From Lotus japonicus (Eukaryota > Streptophyta > Magnoliopsida > Fabales > Fabaceae): a stretch of DNA of 64,000 bases. The notes under the pieces were generated by a model, which was given only the letters and a program-made list of their open reading frames with translations, was not told the DNA's origin and did no database searches. Position numbers and translations under genes: made by a program. Positions 1-11,867 of the stretch are shown piece by piece. The DNA lies in contig NC_080043.1 of the NCBI RefSeq assembly GCF_012489685.1, positions 48,933,127-48,997,126 on the forward strand, read 5' to 3'. Numbering within the stretch: position 1 is the first letter of the stretch; each line of letters begins with the position of its first letter.

Positions 1-2255
1 GTACCGAAGTACTTGGAAACTTATAGTTTCCGGCTAAACTTTAGATAGCCAAACAATAACCTGCTCAACGAGCGAAGGAGTACGAATGTACTTGAAACTC
101 ATAGATTTCCTCAAAACTTGGACTCGACGACACTTCTCATATTTCCAAACTAATACTCAGGCTCTATGCTCTTATCTAAGGATGCTATTATTGTTCAAAG
201 GATTTAGAAATTGATTAATGTCTTATGAATTTCCGTGATAAAATAGATTTCATTTAATCTTATAATACTTCCTAAGAGTTTTCAGAGATCCCATAATCTC
301 AAATAATTCCCTGAGAAGGTCTCGATCCATTAAAACATAACAAGGTCCGAACTCCGTTCGTCCTTCTAAACTTTCTCAAAATCTCATAAAAATTCGGCAT
401 GACTTGCCCGCAATCCTCACTCCTCAGAATCTCAGGTGCACGTGGAATAGCATAAATAAAGCAGCTCAGTCAAAAGCATAACAGCATATTCCAACACATC
501 CTAAGTTAACCATGTAGCACATAGCATGTGAATCATTTAGCACACAATATCATGGCATCAAATACTCAGCAAGGTCGGCCGAAGCCTCAGAGAACAATTC
601 AGACATTTAGCAATTAAGTGCATAACACATAAATCAAGTCGAACTTGTCGACACCTAAAGCATTATCTAGTAATTCAGAGAGTAGCCCTCACCTGTAACT
701 CCTCCAGCGTTTTCCTCACAACCTCCTTCACGTTCCTCGCCTTGATCTCCAGGAAACTCCTCAAAAGAACCTTAAGCCAAAATCACAGAAATCAACACAT
801 TGAGTCAGAAACTCAGCAAGCAATAAGTCCTAGGGTTACACGTTACATTACAAACTCTGTGGTACGACAATCTAACGCGTTAAGACAAGTTTTCGAAAAA
901 GTCGGATTTCCTTCCCCCTTGGTATAGCTCTCGGCCACTTTCCTTAATTGGGAGGGTCGATTTTTCTTCGATCAAACTTGGTTCCTAGGTTAACATAAGC
1001 CGTAACTAAGACGGTTCTAGGCTCGGAAAAATTTTCGGATCGAAAACTGATATAGGGGTAGTTTGGTCATTATTTTTAGCTCAGAATTTCAAAATTGGAT
1101 TTTTGAAAAACAGATTGGATGGAGACGTCCACAACGACGTTTATGACGACAAATCCTACTAGCACTAAGCCAAGTCGATAGATTAGAGCTTAAAGGTTGC
1201 GACTTTACCGAAAAATGGGTATTTAAGGTAGAAATTGATCCCGGCGGCATTTCGTCGACATTCGACAAAATCTAATCCGCAGAACACGCTCAGGAGCATG
1301 CAGGGAAGAAGTTTAGACGCTGAAATCAGCTTATTTGGACAGTTTTACAAAATGCTCCAAACTTTGAGCTCAGAAAAACATAGAAAAAGTCGACAGATCT
1401 GACGATCAGAAGCGAGATATAGTTTACCTACCTCAAGGTCTTCGATTAGCAACGATCGGTGAAGAAAACGGGCAAAGATTCGCGAAAATCCGGATCCTCT
1501 CTTTCTCTCTAGCTGCTCACGGTTTTGGGGGAGGGAAAATGGGTATTTTTTTGCAAAAATCTAATTTTCAAGCTATTTATAGGTTTTGGAAAAAACGGAA
1601 AAATGATTTTTTTGCGATTCCGATTTTTCCTGCGCGTTCCTCTGCGCATTCTAAGATAGGTTCTGGCGACAGAATTCCAGAACTCAAAACAGGATTCTTG
1701 GAATTAAACCAAAAGATCCAAAATCGGCATAAGTCGGTGTAAGTCGGATTATCCCGAAAAACTACTTTTTGCAGTGATCGTCGGATGAGAAAACTTCCTT
1801 CTGAAGAAAGATTAGGAATGATGAGAGAAATAGGAGAACGCGGGTGGAATCTTCTTTTGCAGCTCCGAATAGAAAAAGTCTTCATCGTCTGTCGATCTTA
1901 GGTTTTCTCGAACTATCAGGGATTCCGTTTCGGCAAACTTCCGAGAATTGGAATTTGACGTTCGTACTTTCCAGGATTTCGCATCGAAATGATTGTTTAA
2001 GGACGGAAAAGAGAAGTTCTAACATTTCTCTGAGGATTTTTGGAATTAGTTTCCATCGTGTCCTAAAGCGTAAATTAACTATTCACTAATACCTTTGACC
2101 TAGGATTAAGCGTATGTTAGTCGTGCTATAACTCTTTCGGTTCTTCGATAAATTCTTGGACTTTTCCTGAACCTTTTTCCTTCTCAAATTTATCTTAATC
2201 AAATAACTCTTTTATTTTATTCACTTATCCAAAGCGTTAAAACTTGGGCCTTACA
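1..2255 (-). mobile_element. Tekay/Del-like gypsy LTR, partial (cut by window edge)
   Basis: This segment reads, in the same minus orientation, like the inner parts of the LTRs at 32165-36048 and 39182-43054. Shared blocks include the 'gagcgaaggagta' stretch near the left end, the TATA region near 1575 and the right terminus. The right end is 'cttgggccttaca', so the element-sense LTR starts TGTAAGGCCC. It abuts copia pol sequence at 2256, so the LTR was inserted into the Sirevirus. The other LTR end, any internal region and the second TSD copy lie outside the window. Whether this is a solo LTR or part of a full element cannot be decided. Confidence 0.8.
1575..1581 (-). promoter_or_regulatory. 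LTR TATA box
   Basis: On the minus strand this reads TATAAAT within CCTATAAATAGC. The related LTRs have the same box at 35333-35339 and 42338-42344. It is the likely core promoter at the U3/R boundary of this LTR. Confidence 0.55.
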
Positions 2256-3769
2256 GGATCAAAAGTTGTTGGAGCATCTTCTGATGCTTCTGCCTCTAAA
2301 GCAACATCCTCTGGGCTGTTCTTTGATTGATTTGCTTCCGGAGGATCAATGCTGAGATCTGCAAATCTTTCAAACGGCTTTGACTTTTCTGAGCCAAGCT
2401 TGTCATCAAATCTAATTTGGATAGATTCCTCAACAGTTTGAGGGACAATATTATAAATTCTAAAACCTTTAGATCTTTCAGAATAACCAAGAAAATAGCA
2501 TTTTAAAGCTTTAGAATCGAATTTACCCAATTGCTCCTTAGTGTTGAGCATGTAGCAAGTACTTCCAAAGGGATGGAAGTAAGAGATATCAGGTTGTCTT
2601 CCTTTGCATAGCTCATAAGGAGTCTTCTCCAGAATTGGTCTGATGGAGATTCTGTTCTGGATATAGCATGCAGTGTTGATTGCTTCTGCCCAGAAGTGCT
2701 TGGCCATACTTGATTCTTGCATCATGGTGCGAGCCATCTCTTGAAGAGTTCTGTTCTTTCTTTCAACAACTCCATTTTGTTGAGGAGTGCAAGGACAGGA
2801 GAAGTTGTAAGAGATCCCTTGAGAGTTGAACAATTCTTCAAAGGCTTTGTTCTCAAATTCTCCACCATGATCACTTCTGACAGTAATCACTGAAGTTTGG
2901 AACTCCTTCTGAACTTGGGTAATGAAGTTGGTGAACATAGTGTGTGTTTCATCCTTGTGCCTTAAGAACTTTACTCATGTCCACCTGCTGTAGTCATCCA
3001 CAATGACTAACCCATACTTCTTTCCTCCAATGGATTCAGTGTTCACTGGTCCAATGTGAAGTAGCTCAAGGGGTTTTGTTGTAGATACCACATTCTTTGC
3101 TTTAAAGGACTTCTTGGTGAATTTTCCCTTCTGACAAGCTTCACACAGAGCCTCTGATGAGAACTTCAGACGAGGCAATACTCTGACGAGATTTAGCTTG
3201 CTTAGTTGAGAGATCTTCCTGAGGCTGGCATGCCCTAGACGTCTGTGCCAAACCCATTGCTCATCATTAACGGACATGAGACACTTGACCTTCTGAGATA
3301 GCAGTTCAGAAGATTTGATTTTGTAAATGTCATTTCTTCTCTTCCCAGAAAACAGAATAGATCCATCTGTTTGACTGACAGCTTTACAGTCGGTTTGATT
3401 GAAGATCACATCATAACCTTTGTCATCTATTTGGCTTATGGAGAGCAAGTTATGCAATAATCCTTCCACCAGAAGTACATCATTAATGACTGGAATTTTT
3501 CCATCTCCTATGGAACCTTTTCCAATGATTTTTCCCTTCTGGTTTCCTCCAAAGCCAACGTCTCCTCCTGACTTAAGCAGCATCAGTTTTTGGAATATAG
3601 ACCTTATGTCCATCATGTGCTGCGAGCATCCACTGTCCAGGTACCATGACACGTGTCTTAACTGAGCTGCATAAGATGTCTGCAACAAGAATAATTTTTG
3701 TCTTAGGTACCCATATCTTTTGTCCTTTCTTGTTAGTTTTCCCAGAAGTTCTCGGAACTTTGGGTGCAA
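2256..3769 (-). pseudogene. Sirevirus pol: protease, pre-integrase, integrase (truncated)
   Basis: The frame opens with the copia aspartic protease signature (SWYLDSGCSQHM, about 3650). It continues through a GAG_pre-integrase block (WHRRLGHASLRKI, about 3250) with a zinc-finger-like CEACQKGKF, into the rve integrase core. The catalytic acidic residues are visible: D in VIVDDYSRW (about 2985), D in SDHGGEF (about 2870) and E in NGVVERKNR (about 2770). One in-frame TGA at 2972-2974 replaces an expected Trp codon right after DDYSRWT, a typical G-to-A change. The frame then runs to the gypsy LTR junction at 2255, where it is lost in the linker before the reverse transcriptase. Product if intact: DNA integration and polyprotein cleavage. 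Confidence 0.85.
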
Positions 3770-5247
3770 CAGGAGGATAATAGAAGGGAACTTGATTATA
3801 ATGTTTAGACATGTCGAGTTTAAATTTTCCCTTTGGTTTTACCATCTTGGGTGTAACCTTTTCTGGAATGATAGTACCGGCAGGAACAAAATGCTTATGC
3901 AAGGGTTCGCGTTTGGGCTCAGATGGCTCACTTCTCATAGGTTGAGAGTAGCCAAGGCCACTGTTCCCATTTCTACTTATGCCATAGATCATTGAAGCCA
4001 TAAGACTTCTGTCTATGCCTTTGGCTAGGAACCTTTGAAACGCTTTCTCATATAAGGTTTCATGCTTAACATCAGATGATGCAAGTTGATCTTCTAGCAT
4101 GACATTTTTAGCACAAAGAACAGAGTTGTCATTTTTAAGAGAATAGTTCTCTTCAATGAGTCCATAGACTAACTACTCATGAACTTCTGATGAACTAGTT
4201 TTAACAGCATATTTTCTTTTAAGCTCTTTATGTTTATTTAAAAGCACATCATGTTTCTCCATTATTTCAGATAGTGCAGTTCTTAGCTCTGATGGAGAAA
4301 AATTAGAGAATACCTCATCGTCATTCTCAGAGTCTGAGTCATCTTCTGAAGCTCTCATATCATCCTGTGCTTCAACATCTCTGCTAGTGGTAGCCATCAG
4401 AGCTTCCACAGCTTCATCTTCTTCTGACTCAGCTTCATCAGAGTCATTCGCATCAAATGTCACAAGAGCTTTCTTCTTGAAGTTTTCTTGGTCTCTTGTC
4501 CTTCTTTAGCTTGGGACAGTCACTCTTGTAGTGCCCAAATTCCTTGCACTCGAAGCAGGTGACTTCCTTCCCAGAGGACTTCTTCTGATCAGAAGAAGAT
4601 TCAAATCTTCCTTTACTTTTCCTCGGTCCTTTGCCCTTTCTTTGTCTATTCTTCCAGAGCTTACTCAATCTCTTTGTGAAAAGAGATAGCTCTTCATAAC
4701 CAGAAGCATCTGATAGTTCTTCAGAGGAATCTTCCTCTTCTGCCTGATAGGCTTTCGCCTTGTCAGATTTTCACTTAAGAGCAATAGATTTGTCTTTCCT
4801 TTGAGGCTTGTGCTCTTTGAGTTCAATCCCATGGCTTCTGAGATGACTCACAAGCTCTTCTAGCTTCAAGGAGTTCAGATTCCTGGAGAGTTTCAATGCA
4901 GTGACAAAAGCCATCCACTCCTTAGGCAAACTTCTGATGATCTTTTTGACATAATCACCAGTAGAGTAGCTCTTGTTTAGCACTCTGATTCTAGCAATCA
5001 GAGTTTGAAACCTTGAGTACATCTCCTCAATGGTTTCACCAGATTCCATCTTAAACTGCTCATATTGTTTTATGAGAGCAAGAGCCTTGGTCTCCTTGAC
5101 TTCTTCATTTCCTTCATGCGTCATGACCAAGGAATCATAGATGGATTTTGCTGTTTCTTTGTTAGAGATCTTCTCATATTCAATATATGATATTGAGCTG
5201 AACAGCATAGACTTCGCCTTGTGAAGATCCTTGAAAGCTGGTGGGCC
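3573..5247 (-). pseudogene. Sirevirus gag, degenerate
   Basis: This is copia gag (UBN2 / gag-polypeptide type), the capsid-nucleocapsid protein that packages element RNA in the cytoplasm. The capsid part (5247-4774) carries the family block around 'MTHEGNEEVKETKAL' and 'SLPKEWMAFVTAL'. A TGA at about 4771 interrupts it. Then come an acidic stretch and a CCHC zinc knuckle (CFECKEFGHYKSDC, about 4555). A frameshift near 4463 leads into an acidic, Ser-rich region (4463-4173). After another stop the frame resumes at about 4160 and continues to 3573 with 'KTKIILVADIL' and 'VPGQWMLAAHDG'. The N-terminus is missing because an LTR begins at 5248. The 25 residues that an open frame adds upstream come from that LTR and are not gag. 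Confidence 0.8.
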
Positions 5248-8027
5248 TGTGACGCCCAAGGCCGACGAGGGCGGGGAGTGATCGCCGGTGCAGTGAGGCA
5301 CGGACAAGGAGCGGCTACTGGCAGGCTTCTAGGCGGAGGGACACATGAATGAATCGATCTCACACCCGAACAAGAGGTATTCCGAGACTTGTAGGGAACT
5401 ATACAGTTGAGGAAGGCATATATGATTTGATTGTACTACCCATAACAACAAGTTGCAACTTCTTTTCGGGAGCCCAACTCATAAGAACTCCATGGTTAAG
5501 TGTGCTAGCCTTGGAGCAATATTATGATGGGTGACCTCCTGGGAAGTTTTCCTGGGAAGCGCGCAAGTGAGGACGAAGTGCACTGAAAAGACTCGTGTTG
5601 TTACCGTGAGGCTAGTCGTCAGGTCAGGATGTTACAAATAGTGTTGTAACAACATAAATCGTTGCAGAATGAATGATTGTCCGAGAAATTAATCAAAGAG
5701 ATCGTCACTAGGCATCATGAAGGAAATGACGCCAAAACGAGGAATCTCCGAACTTATATTCAATTGCATTGGATATCCAAGTCAGCGGAGGACTGAGTTT
5801 ACCTTCATTATAAGGGCTTGAGTGTGGCTTTAGTGCTTGCTTTGGTTATATGTTTGTTTGGATTATGTGCTGATTGAATTGATTGTCTGATATATGCATG
5901 ACTTGAATGAATGATTGTTATGATAAGATGCTTATTGAATGATATGCCATATGATAATTGGCTGAAAGTAATACTATTTGTGATAAGCATGAATAAATAA
6001 ATGTCTGACTTGTTAGGACTGGATGTGCATAATTGTAATGTCATACTGTTTAGAAGGGGATTATAAGTACACTATGGGATATAGTGGTACTTTAGGAAAT
6101 AAAGCCTTTGGCTTTGACCTTGGAAGAGTGTGGCATAGTGATAACCTAAGCCGAGGGAATTATTATAGTTTGTGCACACAAGAATGGACGCCAATGCAAT
6201 CCAAAAAGGTTTCCTCTGAAATAATGGTTGTAGTCTTCAGGAGATTCCCATTTGAAAGGTTAGGTAGATTTAATAAAACCCTAAAGAATAGGTTTACCTC
6301 TTTTGGTTATTGTTTGGTTTGAAAAAGATTTCAATAAAGGTAAAAGTGGATGCATAGATGGACTGCCAAGGATAGTGCTCAAGTTACCACGTACCAGGGA
6401 CTAGTTGTCGACGTGAGTGAGGCGTGATGTGGAATGAGACGCATCATGGGTCACAATAGAGCCGAGGACTAGCACCAAATGGTGTTCCTTGTGGAATTCA
6501 TCTTAGTTATGAATATCCCTGAATGATAAAGAAAAAATAAGGGGGCGAATGTATGGCATATGAAAACACAATAAGCAATAAGGAGTAGGAAGGTGCAGTC
6601 ACTACCACTAGAGAGAGTGGGAATACAGAGACGCCAATGGTGGCCTTGTTCAGAGATGAATAGGCCCGGGACTTACACGACGGCACACCTCTGTTGTCAG
6701 TTTACGACCTGGATCCCTGAGGTCGGGCTGGCAAGAAGTTTAAGGCAAGATTTGAGCGAGTATGTCTGTCGGAAAAGCTACTGAGCGATCATTGTCCGGT
6801 AAAGAGTGGACTGTAAGGAGTGACCATGTTCCCGAGACAACCTTCCAAAGAGTGTGAAGCTAAAAGCTTCGGGCCCTAAAGCACACATATGCAACCTAAA
6901 TAATTTAAAAATGTTAGGCGAGGGACCCTCTTAACCCATGACGCAATGGGGGCGAAGTCTGACCGAAGGAAATGAGTGACAAGGTGGTGAATACTAACGC
7001 TACATCATATTGTATGTATTTGATGATATGCTATGATGATATTATGATATAATAATATTGATATATCTAGAATATGAATTGTGTTTGGCCGACCGGCATC
7101 TGACTCAAGTCGGTGCTACTAACATATTCATGTTCTGATATTGTTGGTAGCTCACTCCCTCCAGTGGTTAACATTTTCAGGTGATAGATTGAGATGGGCT
7201 TAGATCGAGTTGGTTGCTATTTGTCGAAGCTATTAAGCCATGGTAGCTGCCGGTGGTTAGTCGAGTAGGACTCAGTGAGGAAGCAAAGTTAAATGTAAGG
7301 ATGTAGAATTAGGTTTCAGATTGTTTAGGGATAGACGTTGTCTACTTTGATTTGAAGTTTGAAAAGGGATTATGATATTCCGCCTTAATCCCGAGAACAA
7401 GTTGAGTTGAGATTTGAAAGTTTGATGTACTTAAGGAAGTTAGTCAAAATAGTTGATAGTCAAAAAGAGTTGAGAAAAAAAAATTGTGTCGTCTTCTTTC
7501 CACTCTCTGAGTTGACGTCACTCAGGAAGGGGGAAGGGGGTGTCACAAGACACGATCTCTCAGGTAGTTAGAGTAGAAGTATATGTTGTAGCTCTCTTGG
7601 TCATTTCTCATTTTGTGGCAGGGCAGGCCCCCGACTTATAGCTTTTTGTGTGATTCTCTTTCATGAGGATCATATGGAGTTGGTCAAACTTAGGAGGTCT
7701 TGATGAGGCCGTTTTGAGGCTGACTTACTTTCTTTTGGAGGACTGTACTATCACACTTATGACACAATTTATGGTTTGTAGCTATTAGCTTGCGGGCATC
7801 ACTTTTAGACTACTTTCCGCCACTGCAGGTTACTCGTGACGTTGACTTTTCTTTTACTGCGGGGGCTGTATATATATTTGTACATTAGTTTATGTTCATC
7901 GCATTGGGTTGAGTCTTTATTTCGACAAGGCTTTTGTTTTAAACAAAACGAAAAAAAAAATACTTGCTCTTCCGCTTTATTTTAATTTTGAGTTACAAAA
8001 GTGACTCCCCAAAATCGGGGTGTTACA
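5248..8027 (+). mobile_element. Gypsy-type LTR with 5S-like block
   Basis: The segment begins TGTGACGCCC and ends GGGGTGTTACA, plausible LTR termini in plus orientation. The last 500 bases or so (gcaggcccccgactt.., gaggactgta.., gttactcgtgac.., caaaagtgactcc..) match the 3' part of the solo LTR at 12450-16608 and the reverse complement of 32165-32700, so it belongs to the same LTR superfamily. The first 390 bases are different and carry a 5S-rRNA-like stretch. They also end in ATGTTACA at 5636, so they may be a separate small element. No matching TSD was found (gggcc left, ggact right). It may therefore be composite, and the left boundary is the less certain one. Confidence 0.6.
5472..5553 (+). 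repeat. 5S rRNA-like segment inside LTR
   Basis: The stretch from 'gcccaactcataagaactcc' through 'gatgggtgacctcctgggaa' follows the 3' two thirds of plant 5S rRNA, including the internal promoter region (gttaagtgtgct for GTTAAGCGTGCT) and the conserved GATGGGTGACC. Several substitutions and a poor 5' third rule out a functional 5S gene. 5S-derived blocks in LTRs are known from Cassandra-type TRIM elements, and this looks like the same phenomenon. Whether the block recruits RNA polymerase III here is unknown. Confidence 0.7.
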
Positions 8028-8961
8028 GGACTCACCAGGGAAAGAAGCGAACAGGGGATAACCAAAAGGATGGAAAGCGACGGAGGCAGAGTGGTAACGG
8101 GCTGGAGGTTTTGGGGAGGAGATTAAGGATGAGAAGAGTGGGGTATTCGAAAGTGGCAAATGATGTAGAAGGAGGGTTTTTATAGGGAGAGGGTGACTGT
8201 TGGCACAAGACGCGTGTGGTTCTTCTATGGTCGTTGGCACGCATGTGGATGGTGGGGAGTCGTGCCTCATGATGACAAAGGGAGATGATTACCTTGAAGA
8301 AAGCAAGCGGCGCAATTTTAGGGGAATTTATAATGTATGACTGGTTCAGATTTCATGACCCTTTATTGCGACTTGAGGTGACGTTTCAAGAAGGGAAGTT
8401 GAGAATTTAGAGATACGCTGACATTTCCACTTCTCTGACGTGTCAATGTGCCTAGCGACCAGACTGACCACAATCGCCCCGTTTTTGTGGTGACCAAGCT
8501 CACCACGATCGCCGCTCGTAGACTCGTGGACTCGTGGACTTGCAAAAGTTTGATTGCTTTTTAAATGCCATGTTGGCGACCTATTTACTTTATGTAATAG
8601 CGTTTGTAATTCGCTGTTTATGATCTTTAAGACACACTTAACCCTCATGCTTCGTGCTCGGTGTCTTGTGGACTGGTGGACCGGGCAAGCCTCCAGGGTG
8701 CCTACGGCCAGGGGTTACCCACCAAGCGACGGTCGCCCAACATGAGAGTTGGGCCTCCTTCAGCCAGGCTCAACCGGCCCAACAGAGGCAGTTACGCTTA
8801 TATAGGCCCAGCCCCCCCACTATAAATAGGGAGCGGTTACCAACCATTTGTAAGGGACTCTTGAATCATTTGCTAAATAACACATAAAATTCAGTTATAT
8901 TCTCTCTCCAGCTTTTTCCCTCTAAGTGAAATCTCTATACTCTAGAGACTATACCCTCTCT
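8028..8961. other. Non-coding segment with LTR-like promoter
   Basis: No gene is supported. The left half has a possible minus-strand TATA (CCCTATAAAAACCC near 8180). The right half has a plus-strand 'ccccactataaatagggagcgg' (TATAAATA at 8821-8828) followed by a pyrimidine-rich leader, as in plant LTR U3-R regions. A tandem 'gactcgtg' run sits near 8520. LTR ends could not be fixed, and trial boundaries gave no TSD. Confidence 0.45.
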
Positions 8962-9131
8962 CAATGTTCATGGCAAGAAAAAACTAGGCCTTTCAATCCT
9001 AACCTAGTGGTTCGGGTATCATTAGAAGAATATGAGGAATGGTGCCGCCCTTTGAAATATACACTTGTGGTGAAGCTACTGGGAAAGAAAATCAATTTTA
9101 AGTGGATGAACCAATGTTTCCACAGGATCTG
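8962..9131 (+). pseudogene. LINE ORF1, N-terminal part
   Basis: The open frame carries 'PFNPNLVVRVSLEEYEEW' and 'LKYTLVVKLLGKKINF', the beginning of the DUF4283 nucleic-acid-binding domain of plant L1 ORF1 proteins. It stops abruptly at 9131, where solo LTR A begins. It resumes for 18 bases at 10158-10175 and then at 17039. The frame upstream of 8962 enters LTR-like sequence, so the true LINE start is not visible. Confidence 0.7.
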
Positions 9132-10157
9132 TGATGAGCAATATTTTACCCACTTTTCAGAACCTTAATTTGCCATTGTTGACGGTTCTTTATGCTTAAT
9201 TGACTTTGTTTGTAATGAATTTATATTATGAGGTCTAATTAAGTTTATTATTATTTTCAGGTTATATTTGGCAGCAAGGGAACTTTGGGAATTGCAGAAT
9301 GAAGATTTTATTTCTGCTGAAGTGAAGATTTTGTTTTAGATTATATTAGGATTTAATTTCGAAATAAATTAGCTTTAGGATTCAAACTTATTTAAGTTTG
9401 TTATTTTAGGATCCTATCTTTAGGATTTTATCTTTTAGGATTTGATTTTTATTAGGATTTGATCTCAGTTCTATTTAAGGATTTGTGCTGAGACAACAAT
9501 TTAACTTCTACTTTATTATTCAATACAATTTCAAGTTTTTCAGTAATTATTAGAGTTCGACTAGGGTTTATGCTTTTACTCCCTACCTTGTCGAATGTTA
9601 TTGTTGTTTTCGCCCCCATCCATGGAAGGCTAACTTCCTATGATCGAATTCCTTTACAACGCATATCGCGCTCTTGAGGTATAGTCCTTAATGTAGAATT
9701 CGTTCTTAATTAGTCTTCTTCATCTCTACTTCTAATTTAGGTTTTCTTATTTTCGTAGGTTAGAAATAAAGATGATGCATGTTCGCTTAGTCCATGTTAG
9801 TTCGTAGCCGTATCTTAATCGCTTAGTTTAGGGAACTGTGAATTAGTTATCGCTTAGTTAATTAATCCTCATGAACTAGGAAATTAGTAAGAATGAATTG
9901 ATCTTTTTATACCAGTGATTGAGTAGCGATATACTGAACAAAGGAATTCGTCCGTTTTACTCGATTTTGTTAATTCGCATATTATATTCTGCTTGTCTAC
10001 TGAACTGAATCATAAAATCCTCCTTTAGTGTGTGTGCGTTTTTGAAGTATTGAATCTTTGTTGAAACGATAATCGTTGGGAAACGACCTAGGAGTCACTT
10101 CCTAGTTACTACAATTTTTTTTAAATTAATTATTTGCATCGAGTACGGCCTCAATCA
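9132..10157 (+). mobile_element. Solo LTR A (Tat/Ogre-like)
   Basis: A 1026-bp segment starts TGATGAGCAA and ends CAATCA, interrupting LINE ORF1. Flanks are ATCTG (9127-9131) and ATCTA (10158-10162), a 5-bp TSD with one G-to-A change. The TGATGAGC start is known from Ogre/Tat-type gypsy LTRs. The plus orientation is inferred from that terminus and from an AT-rich U3-like left half. It has no coding sequence. Confidence 0.75.
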
Positions 10158-11860
10158 ATCTAGGCCAAAGAAGGGTGTAACATCCCTAAATCTCAAGGGT
10201 AACTTTCGTAACCTTTTTGAAAATGTGAGTAAATTTTTTCCGGAAATAAAAACATTTTTACATATTAGTTTAACAAAAAGAAATAACTGAAGGAGTAAAT
10301 GGACTAAATAATTTCATTTTATTAATAAAATATTGATTACAAATAGTTCCTTCAATTTTTAAGACATAAAGGTAAACTAGTGTTCGACTGCCCCTGAGCC
10401 AACACAACAAGAAGGTCTCTATGTTAGGTTCGAACCCTAGAAGCAAACTCAGCTCTCCCCCAAGTACAGACTCAATTATCACGTGCCTCCAAGGCCTCCT
10501 CCAACGCTCGCATCATATTGTTTCGCGCCCTCTGCTCTCGCCAATCCTATAGCTGAACCATCAGTCACACGATCGATGTCCCAAGCCTTGTCATCGTCCA
10601 CCTCAAGCAGGTATAACGGCGCATCTCGACTGATCACACGCATGCTTGTTGTCTAGGCGTTAAGCGCCTCAAACAACAAACAACAAATAAGAAAGGGTCA
10701 ACTTCTAACACACATATCATAAGTAGGGTATGCTACCCTATCAACCACAAGTTCTTCCCTAAGCTAACATTCACAAATAGGGGCATTATATTAAGTTCTA
10801 AGTTTCACAAGTATGGGGAACTAACTCATAGTTCTAAGTTATAGTTAGTCAATGCTCGTGCACATGCATGTAGATGCTTCAGATATCCATTAAGATAATC
10901 TCTCTTGGAAAGGCAAGATGAACACGACTCCACGATCGGGGTTGGACCTCTCCAACGAACTATCGCATCACGTTCGTCCTTTGTTCATGTCCATCCCCTG
11001 AACGTCACCACCGACTAGCTCAATTCAGGCACCAGTCGTGGCCTACGAAGCCCAATCTAGGCACTTGGTCCACATATGCATGCCATGCAAGTCAGTCACC
11101 ATCACTAGGCCCTAAGCCTTTCATGTCCATCTCAAATGAACGTAAACTCATAACAAAATCATAACTTGCATGCATAACAATAAATGGAGCAAATACCCTA
11201 ATCATATAGGCATGTCCATAACATCAATAGCTAACATGTATTGTATCAATAATCATCTACCATTTCTAGCACATACAACATTGATAATCCTAGTATCATG
11301 TTATGTCTAGCAATCACAATCACAAACAATATTTCTAGGTTGTAGCCAAAGTGCCCTTACCTTAGTCAACATCGAGGTTGTCCTAACGAATTTGGATTTG
11401 ACGGGAATCTCGTACACTCGAACTTCCTAATCATGCGGACAAAGTAACACTACTTTATTAGTCTTCAATATCGATAGTATAACCCTCTCCATGATTTTCG
11501 AAAATACCTTCTTAAAAACCTCGACAAACCAAAACTTTCTCTTTCGTAAGATCAAAACCTCCTTTCTAAAATACTTTGTTTAAAGATCAGAAGAACATCA
11601 AGAAAAACTTCAAGAAAACCCTTACTTTCACAAACATCTCTAAGCAACTTGATTAAAATCATTATCTTCTGGATTTGGCAGATCAGCATAAGTCGCAACC
11701 ATAGAGCATATTGAGAATGACCTTGCTCAAGGCTTAGAAACTACTAACAAAACTAAGAACAAGAATAATAAAAAAAAAAGAACAAGAGAGGGAGAGAGCT
11801 CACGCAGAAGAGAGGAGAGGATAGCTCTTGGATGTGAAGAATGAAGATGTGAGGCTCTCT

Positions 11861-11867
11861 ATTTATA
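11861..11867 (-). promoter_or_regulatory. TATA box of solo LTR B
   Basis: The minus strand reads CTATAAATAGAGAGCC, a strong plant TATA context. A pyrimidine-rich leader follows. It probably marks the U3/R junction. Confidence 0.6.

Larger units (their letters stand above)
2256..5247 (-). mobile_element. Sirevirus (Ty1/copia) fragment, gag to integrase
   Basis: This is a minus-strand Sirevirus/SIRE1-like copia element containing, in order, gag, protease, pre-integrase and integrase. It is truncated at both sides: its pol is cut at 2255 by the gypsy LTR just before the reverse transcriptase, and its gag N-terminus is cut at 5248 by another LTR. The copy is dead, with stops and frameshifts in gag and pol. 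A second copy of the same lineage lies at 58681-64000. The reverse transcriptase half of this copy, if it survives, should lie left of the window. Confidence 0.85.

Noticed and set aside
5248..5307. Start of the left gag frame at 5307
   Set aside because: The first 20 or so codons come from the inserted LTR, not from gag. The true N-terminus is missing.
5472..5553. Functional 5S rRNA gene
   Set aside because: The 5' third is not recognisable and the core has several changes. It is embedded in an LTR-like unit.
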